Source: Ailurus styani
Taxonomy: Eukaryota; Chordata; Mammalia; Carnivora; Ailuridae
Direction of reading: 5' to 3'
Length of the DNA stretch: 64,000 bases
Assembly: GCA_002007465.1 (NCBI GenBank)
Contig: LNAC01000036.1
Span: 1,376,881-1,440,880 of the forward strand
Shown here: positions 31,681 through 43,500 of the stretch, piece by piece
Layout: every line of letters begins with the position of its first letter
Position numbering within the stretch: position 1 is the stretch's first letter
Position numbers and translations under genes: made by a program
Notes under the pieces: generated by a model
What the model was told of the DNA's origin: nothing
Database searches by the model: none
The model's input: only the letters and a program-made list of their open reading frames with translations

Positions 31681-34600
31681 CAAAATCTGTCCTTTTTAGA
31701 GCTCTGCTGTTGGAAATTCTCCTCTTGACACACAGGACTGTGTTCCTGGGTCTGCTCCTTTCCTTAGCCTCTGTGGGCGCAGACAGTCTCCCCATTCAGC
31801 ACAACAAGGCAGCTCTCCTGTACCCAACGTGCTCATAAGGCAGAGAAGAGACTCTCCTCGTAGTGGATATTGCTTTTGATTCTTAGTTGTCTTTTCTTTT
31901 TTTCCGTACTTCTTTTCATCTCCTCCATTTTTAAAAGCAAAATTTTATCAGTACGCCCACAGAATCCTAAGAGTACTTTTTCTTAAAGGTGGCAACCTGA
32001 TTTTAAAAACCATAGTAAAAAAAATAGTAAGTTGGAAACCTCCGGTGCCCATTTATGCAAATTTAGTTATTATTCACTAGTGAGACAATCATTGTGGGAA
32101 CATGATTTAGTGCTTACAGTCAAAACTGTAAGTGGATTTCTCCAAAATGCTTTCTTGATAAATGACAAGTTGATACTTTTGTTAATAAAGTATCAAGTGA
32201 GCACTGATTGCAAAAATACATTTTTGTAAACTCCAGTACTTGACAATACCTGTTTTCCATTCACTTCAAAAGTAACAGCCAAATTTTCCATTTGGTCTAA
32301 AGTAATCTTTACAATATCTGAAATTGTGCAAAAAGTATAACACATTCAGCTGTTAAGTGAACTTGTACTAAACTGAACACTGTAATCTAATACAACAAAG
32401 ATATTTTTATTTCCCTAAAGACATGCCTTTCTCATTTCCTAAGACATGTTTTGGGATTTAACAAACTTCTGGTGTGGATAGAAACAAGATGGTTTCATTG
32501 TACTGTAAAGTTAAAAAAAAAAAAAAAACTGTAAATAACTCTAACCAAGCTGTGTGGTATTTTTTTTTTTCACAGCTGGAATACTAGTTTTTATTACAGC
32601 TCAACTGGCATTGCAAATTAAAATTCATCTCTGTTTGTTAAACTGCTACTTAAAATGGCTTCCGCCAACTGTTACAGTTGGATATTATGCTGTCATTTAT
32701 GCATTTAGTGGGAATGGTTCAATAGCATGAATATTTAAAAACAAGTACACAGAAAGTACTTTCCCCCCCCCACTGGTTTTCAATAGTTTACTAACTGAAT
32801 TATGTTTTGAGTTTTTGGTCAAACTTGGCTTAATTTCCACTGGTGATAAGGCAGCTGTCGGTGAATTAGTTAAATAGTCTTTATAGGTACATTATAGCTG
32901 TGGCTCCTGATTATAGCCAAACAACTCTGATTTGTTATTACTTCTGTGTTACATTACCCTGCAGATTTGCCACTTACAGAAACCAAAGGGTTTCCAGTGA
33001 CAATTCAACCACCTCCACACAAATGACACATTACTAACAACAACAAAAAACACCTTTTGCTTTGTGCATTTCACATTTATTTTTATTGCGCACAAAGGCC
33101 TGCAGGCCATCTTGAATGAATTACATATCTAGCATTTGAATGTTCACGATTCTAGGTAATGTGTGTTTATAACTACCTTTATGGTACGTATTATTGAAAT
33201 AAAACAACAACACTCAGGGTCATGATATATCTTCATAGGAAATCAGCCCTATTAGGCCTCCCTTTAATACCTTCTTTGGAAAGGTATTCCGAAGGTATTC
33301 TCCCTTATTATCTTCTTTGGAAAACATTTACTGTCACTCCAGACAGAGTAAATCATGTTCTTTTCTGAGTTCCTCTGGAACTCCCCAATCATTCTGTTAT
33401 CTTTCTTACTAGAATTTTTTTTTAACTTTTTGTTTATATGTCTATCACAGAAGTAAGATGATAAAATGTATCCTACCCTTTGCTATATGGGAAGGCCCAG
33501 CAATTTCCATTTCTCAATAGGCCCCCTCGCTACTAAAATGCCAAAGTATGATTTTGATGGCTTGTATGAACCATAAGGAAAAATATTAAAAGTGCAGCTG
33601 AATGAATCCATCTAAAACTCCCTATTTATACCTGATCTTGAAGTCATGATTCCAGTTTGTTTATTTTTCATCTTTTCCACTTAAATAGCCTCTCTTTTCT
33701 TGAGAAAACAGAACTCTATAGATGATCATTTATTTAAAAGTAAATATAACTTCATGTTCAATTTTTTCGTGTGATTTTCATACATTAGCTTCAAAAGAAA
33801 AGGAAACAACAGCTTATTATAAGTCTTAAATTGAGAGGAGGGACTTAGGTTCAAAGACATAAGTTCATAATTTTGCTTCAGAAAATAAAAATGTGGTTAC
33901 AATAAACCATTATTTTTTGCAGGATCATCAAAATTGCAATTCATCTACTATTTTATAGAACAAAGAAACCCTGCCTCATTATGAAGATTGTTTCTTAAAG
34001 GATCAGATTCTTTATAAGCATTTAACACTGAGCAGGGTACAATACATGTCTAATTTATAATCCATTCATTTTCAAGTGTTTTATCCTAGGTCACACCATA
34101 AAAGGTGGCAAGACAGGAGGAGAAATCTTTGTGATAGTTTTATAGCCACCAGTAAGAAAAATGTTAACCTTTTCTTCTTTAATATCTTGCTAGGACAACA
34201 CTTTTTACCCAGCATTTATCCTCTTTGCTATCTTAATCATATCACACATTGTGAATTCCAAGAAAAATGTGTATTCGATGTCCTTAGTTAAATGTCATCT
34301 GCCTGGCAACTAGCCTGTGACTTACCACTCAGACCTTGAATAATTTCATGCATTCTAACTTGTCATACTTTTGAACGTTAGGGAAATGGAAGAACACCAA
34401 AATTGTATGACAAACAGCAAAGTTTATAAGGAAAGAGCAACAATTGAATACTTTTGATGACTCTGAAACCATGATATTTGATAGATCCAAGAAGTGAAGT
34501 TTAAGTTAATTTGTTAAAGAATGCTTATATTCCTCATATAATATCCTTTTTTTATGAAGAATGCTTATGGCCTATTAAGTAGAAAAGGACAGTTAGTACT

Positions 34601-35132
34601 AATTGTATTTTATTTTTTAAAAGACTAACACATTCCTTAAACTTTGAACAAATGAATTTTTCAGCATTAGTATTTCTCTACTGGTAGGTAAATACTTTCC
34701 CATCCATCATATTTCATCAAATTAAAAAAAAAGTGAGTTTTACTGCTTAGCAACTGGGAAATAGTGTGTCCAATCTGGAGGGTTTTTCTTCCTCCTCTTT
34801 TAAAAAGATGGTTACAAAGCATTCTGAGGAGTTAGTTGCAACTTGGTAACTTCATAAAGTCAGATAATCATGTCATATCTGAAAGTTAAAAATAAAGATC
34901 ATTCTGTAGTTGTGTCCCAATAAGGAAAATTATTGCTTTATTAAGGAATATAATAAATGTAGTTTGAATCCTAGGTGGGATTTTTATATGATTATCTTTA
35001 GGGTATATTAGATAAGCATCTTTAAGTCTGTCCTTTGAAGTATCTTCTCTAATCTCAGTATGAATTCCTAAGAAGATTTTCACGTCGTTTTTTCAATGCT
35101 ATTGAAAAAAAAAAGTGTGAAGAAGGTAGTCA

Positions 35133-35134
<2 letters not shown>
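31681..35134. other. longest repeat-poor block of the window
   Basis: About 3.4 kb with no interspersed repeat I can name. It contains A/T runs (32513-32529, 32560-32570), a C9 run at 32764-32772, and an 8-bp hairpin aataccttctttggaaaggtatt-type structure near 33266. There are no long open frames, splice-like structure or CpG cluster. Depletion of transposons is a known correlate of regulatory constraint, but conservation cannot be seen here. Confidence 0.4.

Positions 35135-35171
<37 letters not shown>
35135..35171. repeat. (CA)n microsatellite
   Basis: About 18 CA units ending in ctctcaca. Confidence 0.96.
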
Positions 35172-35174
<3 letters not shown>

Positions 35175-35239
35175 CACAAATCTTCCCTGTGAAAACTGTT
35201 AAGCGTGATGCCAAAACAGCACAATTCTAGACATGCCAC

Positions 35240-35828
35240 AGTGGTTGAGTATGGGGTTAAGGGCATTAAACACTTATACCACCCCAAAATGTGCCCCTTT
35301 GGCATAAGCATTATTTTGAGCTGAAGGCAACCCAGAAGAAGATACAAGAATAGCTGTCCCTCCATGTCCCTAAAAGCAAAACATAAATTTAAGAAGGTGT
35401 GTCCCTCTCCTTCCTACCAGGAAAGACAAAAGTTAGTCATTCGAGACAATTTTAGACCTTTATCAGCTAGGAGACAGCACCAGAAATAGTGCATAACAGA
35501 CTTTACTGATTAGCTTTTCTTTACCATTGGTTCCCATATATTTGCGTCTTCACAATTTGCCACTCTGGAAACTTAAAATCCTTTTCCTTTGTCTTGCCAC
35601 TTCTCTAAATGTGCATTGTTCCTTCACTAAGATGCGTAATAAGCCCAAATTCTAACCAGTCCTCTGTTGCTCATCCCTGAGTGCTCCCACGGGGTCCAAG
35701 CATGACACACACATGCTAATAAATGTCTATTTGTTTTTCTCTTGTTAATCTGCCTTTCCTCAGTCCAATTTACAAGGCCTCAACTGGAGGATCTAGAAGG
35801 GCAGTGAGAAAGAAAATTTCTTCCTTAC
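35240..35828 (+). mobile_element. solo LTR, family not assigned
   Basis: The order taccaccccaaaatgtgccc, ggcataagcattattttgag, ctgaaggcaacccagaagaa, ggaaagacaaaagttagtca, ggagacagcaccagaaatag, tttgccactctggaaactta, gtgctcccacggggtcc and tcctcagtccaatttacaag is that of a mammalian LTR whose R-U5 part I recognise. It ends near ttccttacagca. Length about 580 bases, no internal region. The start is approximate. Confidence 0.7.
35718..35723 (+). terminator. polyadenylation signal of the LTR
   Basis: AATAAA, followed by the T-rich gtctatttgtttttctcttg, lies about 105 bases before the LTR end. Confidence 0.7.
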
Positions 35829-36214
35829 AGCAGCCACTTACTTAGGAGTATAAACAGTTTCACTTAAAATTGTGATGTCTTATCCCTGTTTAAGTTCTTC
35901 TCTCACCTCCACATCCCTTCTGGTATTTTGCTGACTTTTTCCCCCAGCCATATTGTCCATCATTCCATCCATTCATCTATGCAAAAATATTTATGGCATC
36001 TATTTCTCGTGATCATACTTTGCCTAATAGAGTTCAGAGCAGCGGAGATTTGGTTACTAATACAACTCAATGTGCATTTGCAAGTTATGGTAAGAATTTG
36101 AAAGAGATAAAGAGAGGTCTTATGAAAGTAGAGAGCAAGGAGATGTGACCCAGGGTAAATGAAGGGGAGAAGCAAGTCAGATTTAACATACCTAAGGAGA
36201 TGAAATAACTGAGT
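35829..36214. other. unassigned sequence, no gene seen
   Basis: Nothing recognised. Confidence 0.5.
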
Positions 36215-36370
36215 TCTGGGCTTTGTGTTAGTACAACATGGTAGCCGCTACCTTCTTGGCTATTGAGCACTTGACCTACAGCATGCAGTGAGTAAACTGC
36301 ATTTAATTTTATTCAAATGTAATTAATTAAACACCCATATGGAGACAGTATAGTTCTAGAAATACTACAG
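36215..36370 (+). mobile_element. hAT-Charlie-type element fragment
   Basis: The words acaacatggtagccgctacc, ttggctattgagcacttgac, then tttaattttattcaaatgta and attaattaaa occur in the order of a hAT non-autonomous element I recall (ATGGTAGCCACTAGCC...TGGCTATTGAGCACTTGAAATG). Confidence 0.65.
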
Positions 36371-37814
36371 TACTTACCTGGTCCCATTCACCTGGTGCTC
36401 CCCTATTCCTTGGTGTTGCACATAGCATATAGCCTTTTCCCCAAATACAAAGTTCTCTGGTTAAAAGTATAGTCCAGGAACCCACTGATGAATGAAAAGA
36501 TGTAAGACAAGATTTATAAGTTAAGATCATGTAGGCCTTTGCATCTCACCATTTAATTAGAGTTATCTCAACTGGCACCTTGGGGAGAGAATAAAAAGAA
36601 GGAGGAGGCAAAAATAGAGTGGGGGGAGATGGGGGAAAAAGAAAAATCAGAATTCTTTAGGTTACCTCCTGATAGTTTTACAGAACCTTGTTTCCACTCG
36701 GGGTAAGAGACCAAGTGATGTAGACTCTTTATCTAATGCACATGTATAAATTTAACTTAGAAATGAAGTCAGAGGACACAAAGGTTACACAACTCTGATA
36801 ATGATGGATTTCAAGCATCTCGCCCATGAGAGCTAGAAGGTAGACTTTGGTACATAGTTTTAATGTCATCCTGAAAGGAGGTCTCCCTACAAATGTTTCA
36901 GAATATAATCACTCTTGTCTAAATGAACAGTGGTTTTTAAAGGTCCTATCTCTTTCCTGTTTAAGCTATAACTTATTGTCCAAATTAAAAAGCCTCAATT
37001 GTGCTTTTGCAAAAACAGCAACCAAATCTTTCTACAAATTGTTAAAAATTTAGAATAAGAAAACTGTAAGTAAAAGTTAGCTCAGGGATACTCTAATATG
37101 CACAGAGTTGGATGTGACATTCTGATCCTCTCTTTCAGTTTTGGAAATCAGGATGTGTTGTAGGTCTAGAAACTATTAGTAAATGAATTTGCTTAAATGA
37201 GTGGCATTAGGTTGTTCGGAAGTGGGGGTGGGGGAGGAACAGAGATGAGGAGAAGGCAGAGTTAATCAAGCCTCATTCTGTCCTTGCTTACAAAGACCTA
37301 TAATAATAATTAGCTTATTTATTAACATACTAAGAATATATTATGCTATCTTTTATTAATTATCAGTTACTTATTTAATTCATTGTCAATTAATTTATTC
37401 AGGTTTGTGGTTGATACAGAGTGTGCAAGGGTGATGAAGCTCAGGGTTTATCACAGAAAAATAAACATCCATGTGAAGAGGGAAATGGCATGTGATCATT
37501 TAGAAGCGCAGAGGATGGTTTCCTGCAACAGACTGAGAAGCAAGGAGGCTACTCACAGTGCTTGTGCCTGAGGACATGAGACCTGAACTGAGCACAGAAA
37601 GTGCCTGGGAAGATGGAGGCAGGAGAGAGTGGAGGTTTCTAAGTATAATATACAAGTTACGCAAGACTGAAGAGGACATAGATAGTGCATTTGATTTACA
37701 TCCTGGCAAACAGTTCATTATGGATGCCATGTAGAATAGGAGAAAAATAAAAAGGAGAAAGAGAAGAATTTGGAGATGGAGGCAATGGTTAGATAATGAA
37801 AAGCCCTGTAATAC
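36371..37814. other. unassigned sequence, no gene seen
   Basis: No gene. A purine-rich patch lies at 36590-36650 and a TAATTA-rich patch near 37300-37400. Confidence 0.5.
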
Positions 37815-37826
37815 TAAAGAACTTGG

Positions 37827-38040
37827 GGGGCACCTGGGTAATTCAATTGGTTAAGCATCTGCCTTTGGCTCACGTCATGATCCTGGGTCCTGGAATGGAG
37901 CCCTGTGTTGGGCTCTCTGCTCAGCAGGGAGCTTGCTTCTCCCTCTCCCTCTGCCTGCCACTCCCCCTGCTTTTGTTTACTCTCTCACTCACTCTCTTTC
38001 TGTCAAATAAAGAAAATAAATAAAGTCTTTTAAAATAAAA
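37827..38040 (+). mobile_element. CAN-SINE, forward
   Basis: Head ggggcacctgggtaattcaa, then gcatctgcctttggctcacg, CT-rich body and TCAAATAAAG...AAATAAA tail. The target-site duplication is taaagaacttgg (37815-37826) against taaagggcttgg (38041-38052), two differences in twelve, which fits moderate age. Confidence 0.93.
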
Positions 38041-38052
38041 TAAAGGGCTTGG

Positions 38053-39220
38053 TGTTTATCCTAAAAGTACTGCGTAGAGGATATTTTAACTTTTGCCATC
38101 CTAGAAGGATTTCTCTTAGAAAACGCTTCATCATCCATTCCATGGAATGCTGGTAACACCATCAGCCATGAAACATGAGAACTTTAGACATTCATTTTGT
38201 GATCCATTGGGTACCTGCCCATAGAAGCCTCTAATAATTAGCTTGATATGTGAGCTTGACTAAAATATTTGACTACTACTACCAAGGTGTTTAGTAACTC
38301 TGGCAAGTATAACTGTTAAGATTTGCAAACAAAGTATACAAATGGAAAAAAATAGAATACAACTTTACAACATGTACTGTGAGATATAAACAGAGGTCTT
38401 CTCAGAATTGCACAGCATGAAGCAAATAGCTTTGCCTGGGGGTGGGGCAGGTCACAGCCTCACTGATAAGGGGCCTTTTAGCTGGACCTTGACAGAAGGA
38501 TGCTATCTATTAACGTATTAACTATCTATGTATCTATTAGACACTCACCCATACATACATACTTACATACACACATATTTTTTTTAAATAGAGAGAGTGA
38601 GCCATTCCAAAGAAGCATTGCATACAAAGGCACCTAGTCATAAAAGACATTGGCACCTAGAGATGTTATCCACTAGGAAAGGAGGAGTCTACATAAATGT
38701 TTATAAAAAGGAACAGCGTATTTAGATTTGTGTTTTCCAACAGTAGCTCCCATAGAAGTATGGGAATTGGTTGTAATAAAGAGAAACTATTGATAAAGCA
38801 TATATTTTTGAGAGTTAAAGTGAAATGGAATGAGGGAGTAGTCTACTGGTTCTGTAAACTTTTGCTTTCTTTCTCTCCTAAAAATAACTTGGCTAGGCAT
38901 TTAACGACACAGATGTCCAGACCTCACTCAGAAATTCTATTAATTTTAATGTCATAGATTAATTCTTAGTAGATAAAAACAGTGGCAGACTTAAGGATAG
39001 AAATGGCCAAATTTGTGACATTTCTGTTTGCTATACTGAGTATTCATTCATTTTTCTAATATTTTAATCACTGATTTTAATCATTGTAATCACTAATCAC
39101 AATATTTATCTAATATTTTAATCACTACTTACTATGTTTAAAGCATTTTCCTAAAAGCTAGTGATACAGATTTAATGTCATGAACTTGGTCCCAAATACT
39201 TTATGATCTAAATGTTATTT
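38053..39220. other. unassigned sequence, no gene seen
   Basis: No gene. The phrase ctaatattttaatcact occurs twice (about 39056 and 39110), a small local duplication. A TACATACATACTTACATACA patch lies near 38550. Confidence 0.5.
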
Positions 39221-39224
39221 TTCT

Positions 39225-39395
39225 CACAGTTTGGTCTATAGACAACCTAGAATCACCTGAGGAGCTTGATAAAAATATACATTCCTATACCCTAACCCAG
39301 ACCAAATTAATAAAAATTTTGGCAGAGTGAGAGAAAATTAACATCTATAGGTGCCTCAAGTAGGTCTAATGTATGTTAAGTTTGAGAATAATCGA
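39225..39395 (+). mobile_element. MER5A-type hAT element, decayed
   Basis: cacagtttggtctatagaca, cctagaatcacctgaggagc, ttgataaaaatatacattcc, tataccctaacccagaccaa and aagtttgagaataatcga follow MER5A order with an A/T-rich centre. Confidence 0.7.
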
Positions 39396-40156
39396 TCTAA
39401 TGTGATGACAGGATTCGGGGGTCAATATTGGTATATATCAAGGTTGTTACAAGTGGTACTTAGAAAAAATAGGTGGATGATGATTCTATTAACTGAAATT
39501 GAGATTAGAGGAGATCATGCTACCACTGGGAGAAGATAAAATATTCTGAAGTATTCTCAATTAGATGAATCCAGGAGACTGCTGGAAATAGATATTTATC
39601 ATTTAGGAAAATACCAATAATTATTTAGAAGACATCAGTACAAAGATTATCACTGAAACCATGGAGAGTGGTAATATTACTCAAGAAGGATATTCTTGAG
39701 TACAGTAAAATTTTTCTTAATTTTTTAAAGAATAATATAAAGAGATACTCAGGAAAACTCATGCTCCAAAGCAAGCAGAGAACATAAAGTATCGAAAGCA
39801 AACAAGGTAAATGAGGCATTTCAAAATTACGTAACTTAACATTGGAAGAACTCGTCTGTTCTCAACCCTAGTCAAACTGACAGATGCTCATGATGACATC
39901 AAGATAGGATTCTCCATTGCTTATTCCACCATTTTGTTGACGTCACTGACTGCCATGTTCTCTTCTGTGGCCCCATTAGGACTCATCTACAGCATCTACA
40001 TATCTCAGATTCTCTCATCCATAAGCTCTAGTGCACAGGGAGGCTACTCTCTCTGTGAATAAAACAAGTTCTGGCCCTATCTCTCATTGGTTCAAGTATG
40101 TCACATGCCAACACATCGACAAATCACTTGGAACAAGGAAGTAAAATACATTGATT

Positions 40157-40203
40157 GTCATAAGTCATTCTTTTTTTTTTTTTTTTTGGTCATAAGTCAT
40201 TCT
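40157..40203 (-). mobile_element. T tract flanked by a 15-bp target-site duplication
   Basis: gtcataagtcattct occurs at 40157-40171 and again at 40189-40203, with only a T run and one G between. That is the footprint of LINE-driven target-primed insertion in which nothing but the poly(A) tail was copied, here on the minus strand. The sequence just after the duplication (ga after ttct) loosely resembles an L1 endonuclease site. A slip or local duplication is the alternative. Confidence 0.7.
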
Positions 40204-41283
40204 GAACACAGAGAGAGGAGCAGAGGTAGGGTTGAATGCCATCACAACCACCACTGCAACCACCAAATTATATGACCTGAAATTCAGAAAAAGGATAGAT
40301 TTAAAAGAAAATATATAATAGCCTTAGGAAGTAGGAATGTAGATGAAGCAATCATAGGTGACAAAAATGTCAACTTCATTGGGTATTAATGTCATAGCTC
40401 ACAGCTCATTGTTTAAGGAATATAACTTCCTTGTGTTTCTCAAAATCAGGATATCGCTTTTCTGCCCTCAGTCTCCTGTTCATCTTCCACTCCCTATTCT
40501 TCAAAGATCAGTGGCTTGGCAATGTAGTTTCATACTTATTTCAATACCCCAGGAAGTCACAAATCCTGACTGAGATCCTTGAACTCATTTAAGACCTCTA
40601 TTTTGGTGTCATTATAATGTATACACACATCTAACTGTGAGATGCATTAAATATAACTACTCATTTCCATGATCATTCAAGGTTTTGCATTGTACTAAAT
40701 AAGACTCAGTGATTTTTTTTTTAAACTTCTATCTGTGCTTTGTCCATGGAAGAATGGTGTTTAAAGGGCAGGCTTAGATAATTCACACAGCTAAAGGTCA
40801 TGAAGTTGCAAAAGGAAGAAGGATAGAGTTGCTCATAAGTGAAGGCAAGTAATACTAAGTTGAGGTTATTTGAGTGTAAAGAATTCACTGAATAATGAAT
40901 AGGAAGAGAAAGTTTGATTGAAAAATACATATATATCTTAAATGTTGGTATATTATAGCTATTAAAAAATAAGCATTGTAAAAGAAAAAATATATGTTTA
41001 TATTCATGGAAAAAATATTGGAGAGCAAAGTACTGAAATCATAAAAAAATTACATGGCATAATTATTTTATTCTTAATACTTTCCTCTATTTTCCAAACT
41101 TTCTAAGTACATATTGCAAGATTATATTAAAAGAAGATAAATGTTTGTATTTTATTTTTTTATGTCTCATCAAAAATATTAAATTTTATTAGCTTAACCC
41201 TCTGATTTTTCTTAAAAAAAAAAAAACACACAACATCTTGAAGCCATATCTCAAGCATTCTGAGTTAATCCAGAAAAAAGAGT

Positions 41284-41305
41284 AAAAAAAAAAAAAAAAA
41301 AAAAA
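41284..41305. repeat. A22 homopolymer
   Basis: Uninterrupted A run without a recognisable element upstream or a target-site duplication. Confidence 0.9.
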
Positions 41306-41700
41306 GGACAATGGTTGTTCCACTGTTTTCCAGAGGTCAGTGACTCAGGAACTTTAGCTATCCAGAAATTGTCTAGGAAGCTACAGGGAAATTACAGCAA
41401 AAACATGGGAACGTAAGAGGAATTTTGTTATACATAAACAATGCATTTCAAAATTCTATTGGCTTAGAAAAAATTATCATATGAAATATAATTTGTTATT
41501 TTCCCCTATAATACTTTTAATAAGTTTATGCTGTTTTCTGAGTGACCAAAAATTTTTAAAAGTAATAATACAAAAATCACATATAAATCAATTCTAAACA
41601 AAAAGAAACAGGGTTTTCATTTAGGTCCATATATGCCTGATCAGGAGGTCAACTGAGGTATGTGCCTTACTATAAACTTGTCCCTCCTTGCCCTGTTTCT

Positions 41701-41902
41701 TTCTTTCTTTTTTTTTTTTTTAAGGATTTTATTTATTTGTCAGAGAGAGAGGGCAAGCCCATATGCAGGGGGAGCTGCAGGCAGAGGGAGAAGCAGGCTC
41801 CCCACTGAGCAAAGAGCCCAATGCGGGATTCAATCCCAGGACCCTGGGATCATGACCTGAGCTGAAGGCAGACGCTTAACCAACGGAACCACCCAGGCAT
41901 CC
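41701..41902 (-). mobile_element. CAN-SINE
   Basis: Complete reversed copy: long T tract, AAGGATTTTATTTATTTGTC, GA-rich body, intact head ending ccacccaggcatcc. The flanking duplication is ccctgtttct (41691-41700) against ccctgtctct (41903-41912). General caniform body type. Confidence 0.93.
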
Positions 41903-41912
41903 CCCTGTCTCT

Positions 41913-42356
41913 CCTCTTGCACACGTTTCAACACATTTGCCACTCTTTGGCTAGGCCAATGTTTCTCTACCTTTTTTTTTCCCCATTAGAAACCCCTTAA
42001 GAATACTTTTTAGACATATTTTTCCTAATCATCCTCCATGAAATTTTAATACAACAGGAATACCATTATTTATTCATTGACTGAGTATCTGTGCTTTACA
42101 CATAACAAGGGGAAGATTTTTTTTCCTGTCCCCTAGAACCAATTTTCACACCCCTGGAAGTAATATCACTTCCATTGAAAATCCATGTCCTAGACTATTT
42201 CTTAAAAGAAAGGCTACCATTGTTTAAAGACATAAAATTTTTCATTATACAGGAACAACCCACAGATTGTATAATCCTTAGCTTCCTTGGATCCTGCTCG
42301 ATAAATATCAGCAATATTTGTAGTCATTATGATAATTAAAAAAAATGCTTCCTAAG
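41913..42356. other. unassigned sequence, no gene seen
   Basis: Nothing recognised. T runs near 41972 and 42119. Confidence 0.5.
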
Positions 42357-43065
42357 AAAAAAGACAAAGTTTCCTTACGGAAGAATTCCAGATAATATAT
42401 GGAGATACTTCACATCTAGTAAGTGGAGCTTCAATCTTCCTCCACTGCTGTTGGACTAGATTTATGACTGGTTTCCAGTGAATTGAGAAGGAAAGGAAAA
42501 AACTGTAACTTTATGGGGGAAGAACCAGGTCCACACACCATCTTAACCATGTGATAAAGCGTATTATCCAGTAGTATTGTCAGGCTGATATCATGTACCC
42601 CTAATATTATCTGATCAGAAGGGCACTTAGGCTCTGTGATACTTTTTCAAAAAGATAGAACTCTGATCTCTTCATGAAAAAACATTAGAAAAATCCAAAT
42701 TGAGGGGAGTGCTATATAATATCTGATCAGTCAGTACTAGTAAAACTGTTAAGGTCACAAATAATAAAGAGAAGCAGAGTAATTTTACAGACCAAAGGAC
42801 ATGAAACTGACATGACCATTTAAGGCAAGTAATCAACTACTTTAGATCCTGGCACAAAAAGGGCATAAATGGAAAAACTGGTGACAATCTAATGAAATCT
42901 GAAATTTAGTTAATAGTAATGCACCAGTATTAGTTCTGACCAACAGACTATGGTAATATAAGATATTAACAACAGGGGAAATTTGGTGAGAGATAACATG
43001 GAATTCGCTGGGCTAACCTTACAAATTGTTTTTGCAAATCTAAAATTATTCAAAGATAAAAATTT
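42357..43065 (+). mobile_element. L1 3' untranslated end
   Basis: A long ordered match to an old L1M 3' end: ctgtaactttatgggggaag, caccatcttaaccatgtgat, tgatatcatgtacccctaat, gaagggcacttaggctctgt, catgaaaaaacattagaaaa, atccaaattgaggggagtgc, aaaactgttaaggtcacaaa, tacagaccaaaggacatgaa, gatcctggcacaaaaagggc, aaatggaaaaactggtgaca, tttagttaatagtaatgcac, and finally aaattattcaaagataaaaa. No coding part of ORF2 is left. Confidence 0.85.
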
Positions 43066-43165
43066 GTTTTATTTTTTAATTAAATAAAATAAAAATAAAT
43101 AAAAATAATAAAAATAAAAATTAATAAAAATAAAAAAATAAAAAATAAATTTAAAAAAATGATTT
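43066..43165. repeat. (TAAAA)n A-rich tail
   Basis: AAATAAATAAAA-type repeats follow the L1 end directly and probably grew from its poly(A) tail. Confidence 0.85.
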
Positions 43166-43263
43166 TTTAATTTTTTAACGCCACCCTCCAGACACACACA
43201 GAACACTTCCAGACACTCCCCGAGTGATAGTGCCCTGAACAGAGAAGAGACTGTTAGAATAAC

Positions 43264-43500
43264 CTTTTCAAAAATGCACATCCACTCATGTCACTTCCTT
43301 GCCAAAATTCTTAAGTGACCATCTCCCCTTATTTATCACATGAGACCCACATGACACGGTTTGTGACGACCTTTTCAAACTCATCTCTCTCGACCACACC
43401 TCAGGTGCCCTTTCCTTACCTCACTACCCCTGACTCCTTACAGTTCTCCAAGCGTATTTGCTGTTTCATGCTTCCATACCTTCACACTACCTCATATCAT
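43264..43500 (+). mobile_element. L2 3' region
   Basis: Forward L2 words: catgtcacttccttgccaaa, tcttaagtgaccatctcccc, ttttcaaactcatctctctc and gtatttgctgtttcatgctt in the right order. Diverged. Confidence 0.6.

Larger units (their letters stand above)
39396..41690. other. unassigned AT-rich sequence, no gene seen
   Basis: No gene or named repeat except the T-tract insertion at 40157-40203 and an A22 run at 41284-41305. Confidence 0.5.

Noticed and set aside
31502..31795. Arg/Asp/Glu-rich open frame on the minus strand
   Set aside because: It is the translation of the polypyrimidine tract complement. No RS-domain protein is implied.
34518..34568. Direct repeat aagaatgcttat on both sides of a short AT-rich segment with T7
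   Set aside because: Looks like a target-site duplication, but the inserted 27 bases resemble no element and the T run is short. Chance or a small duplication is as likely.
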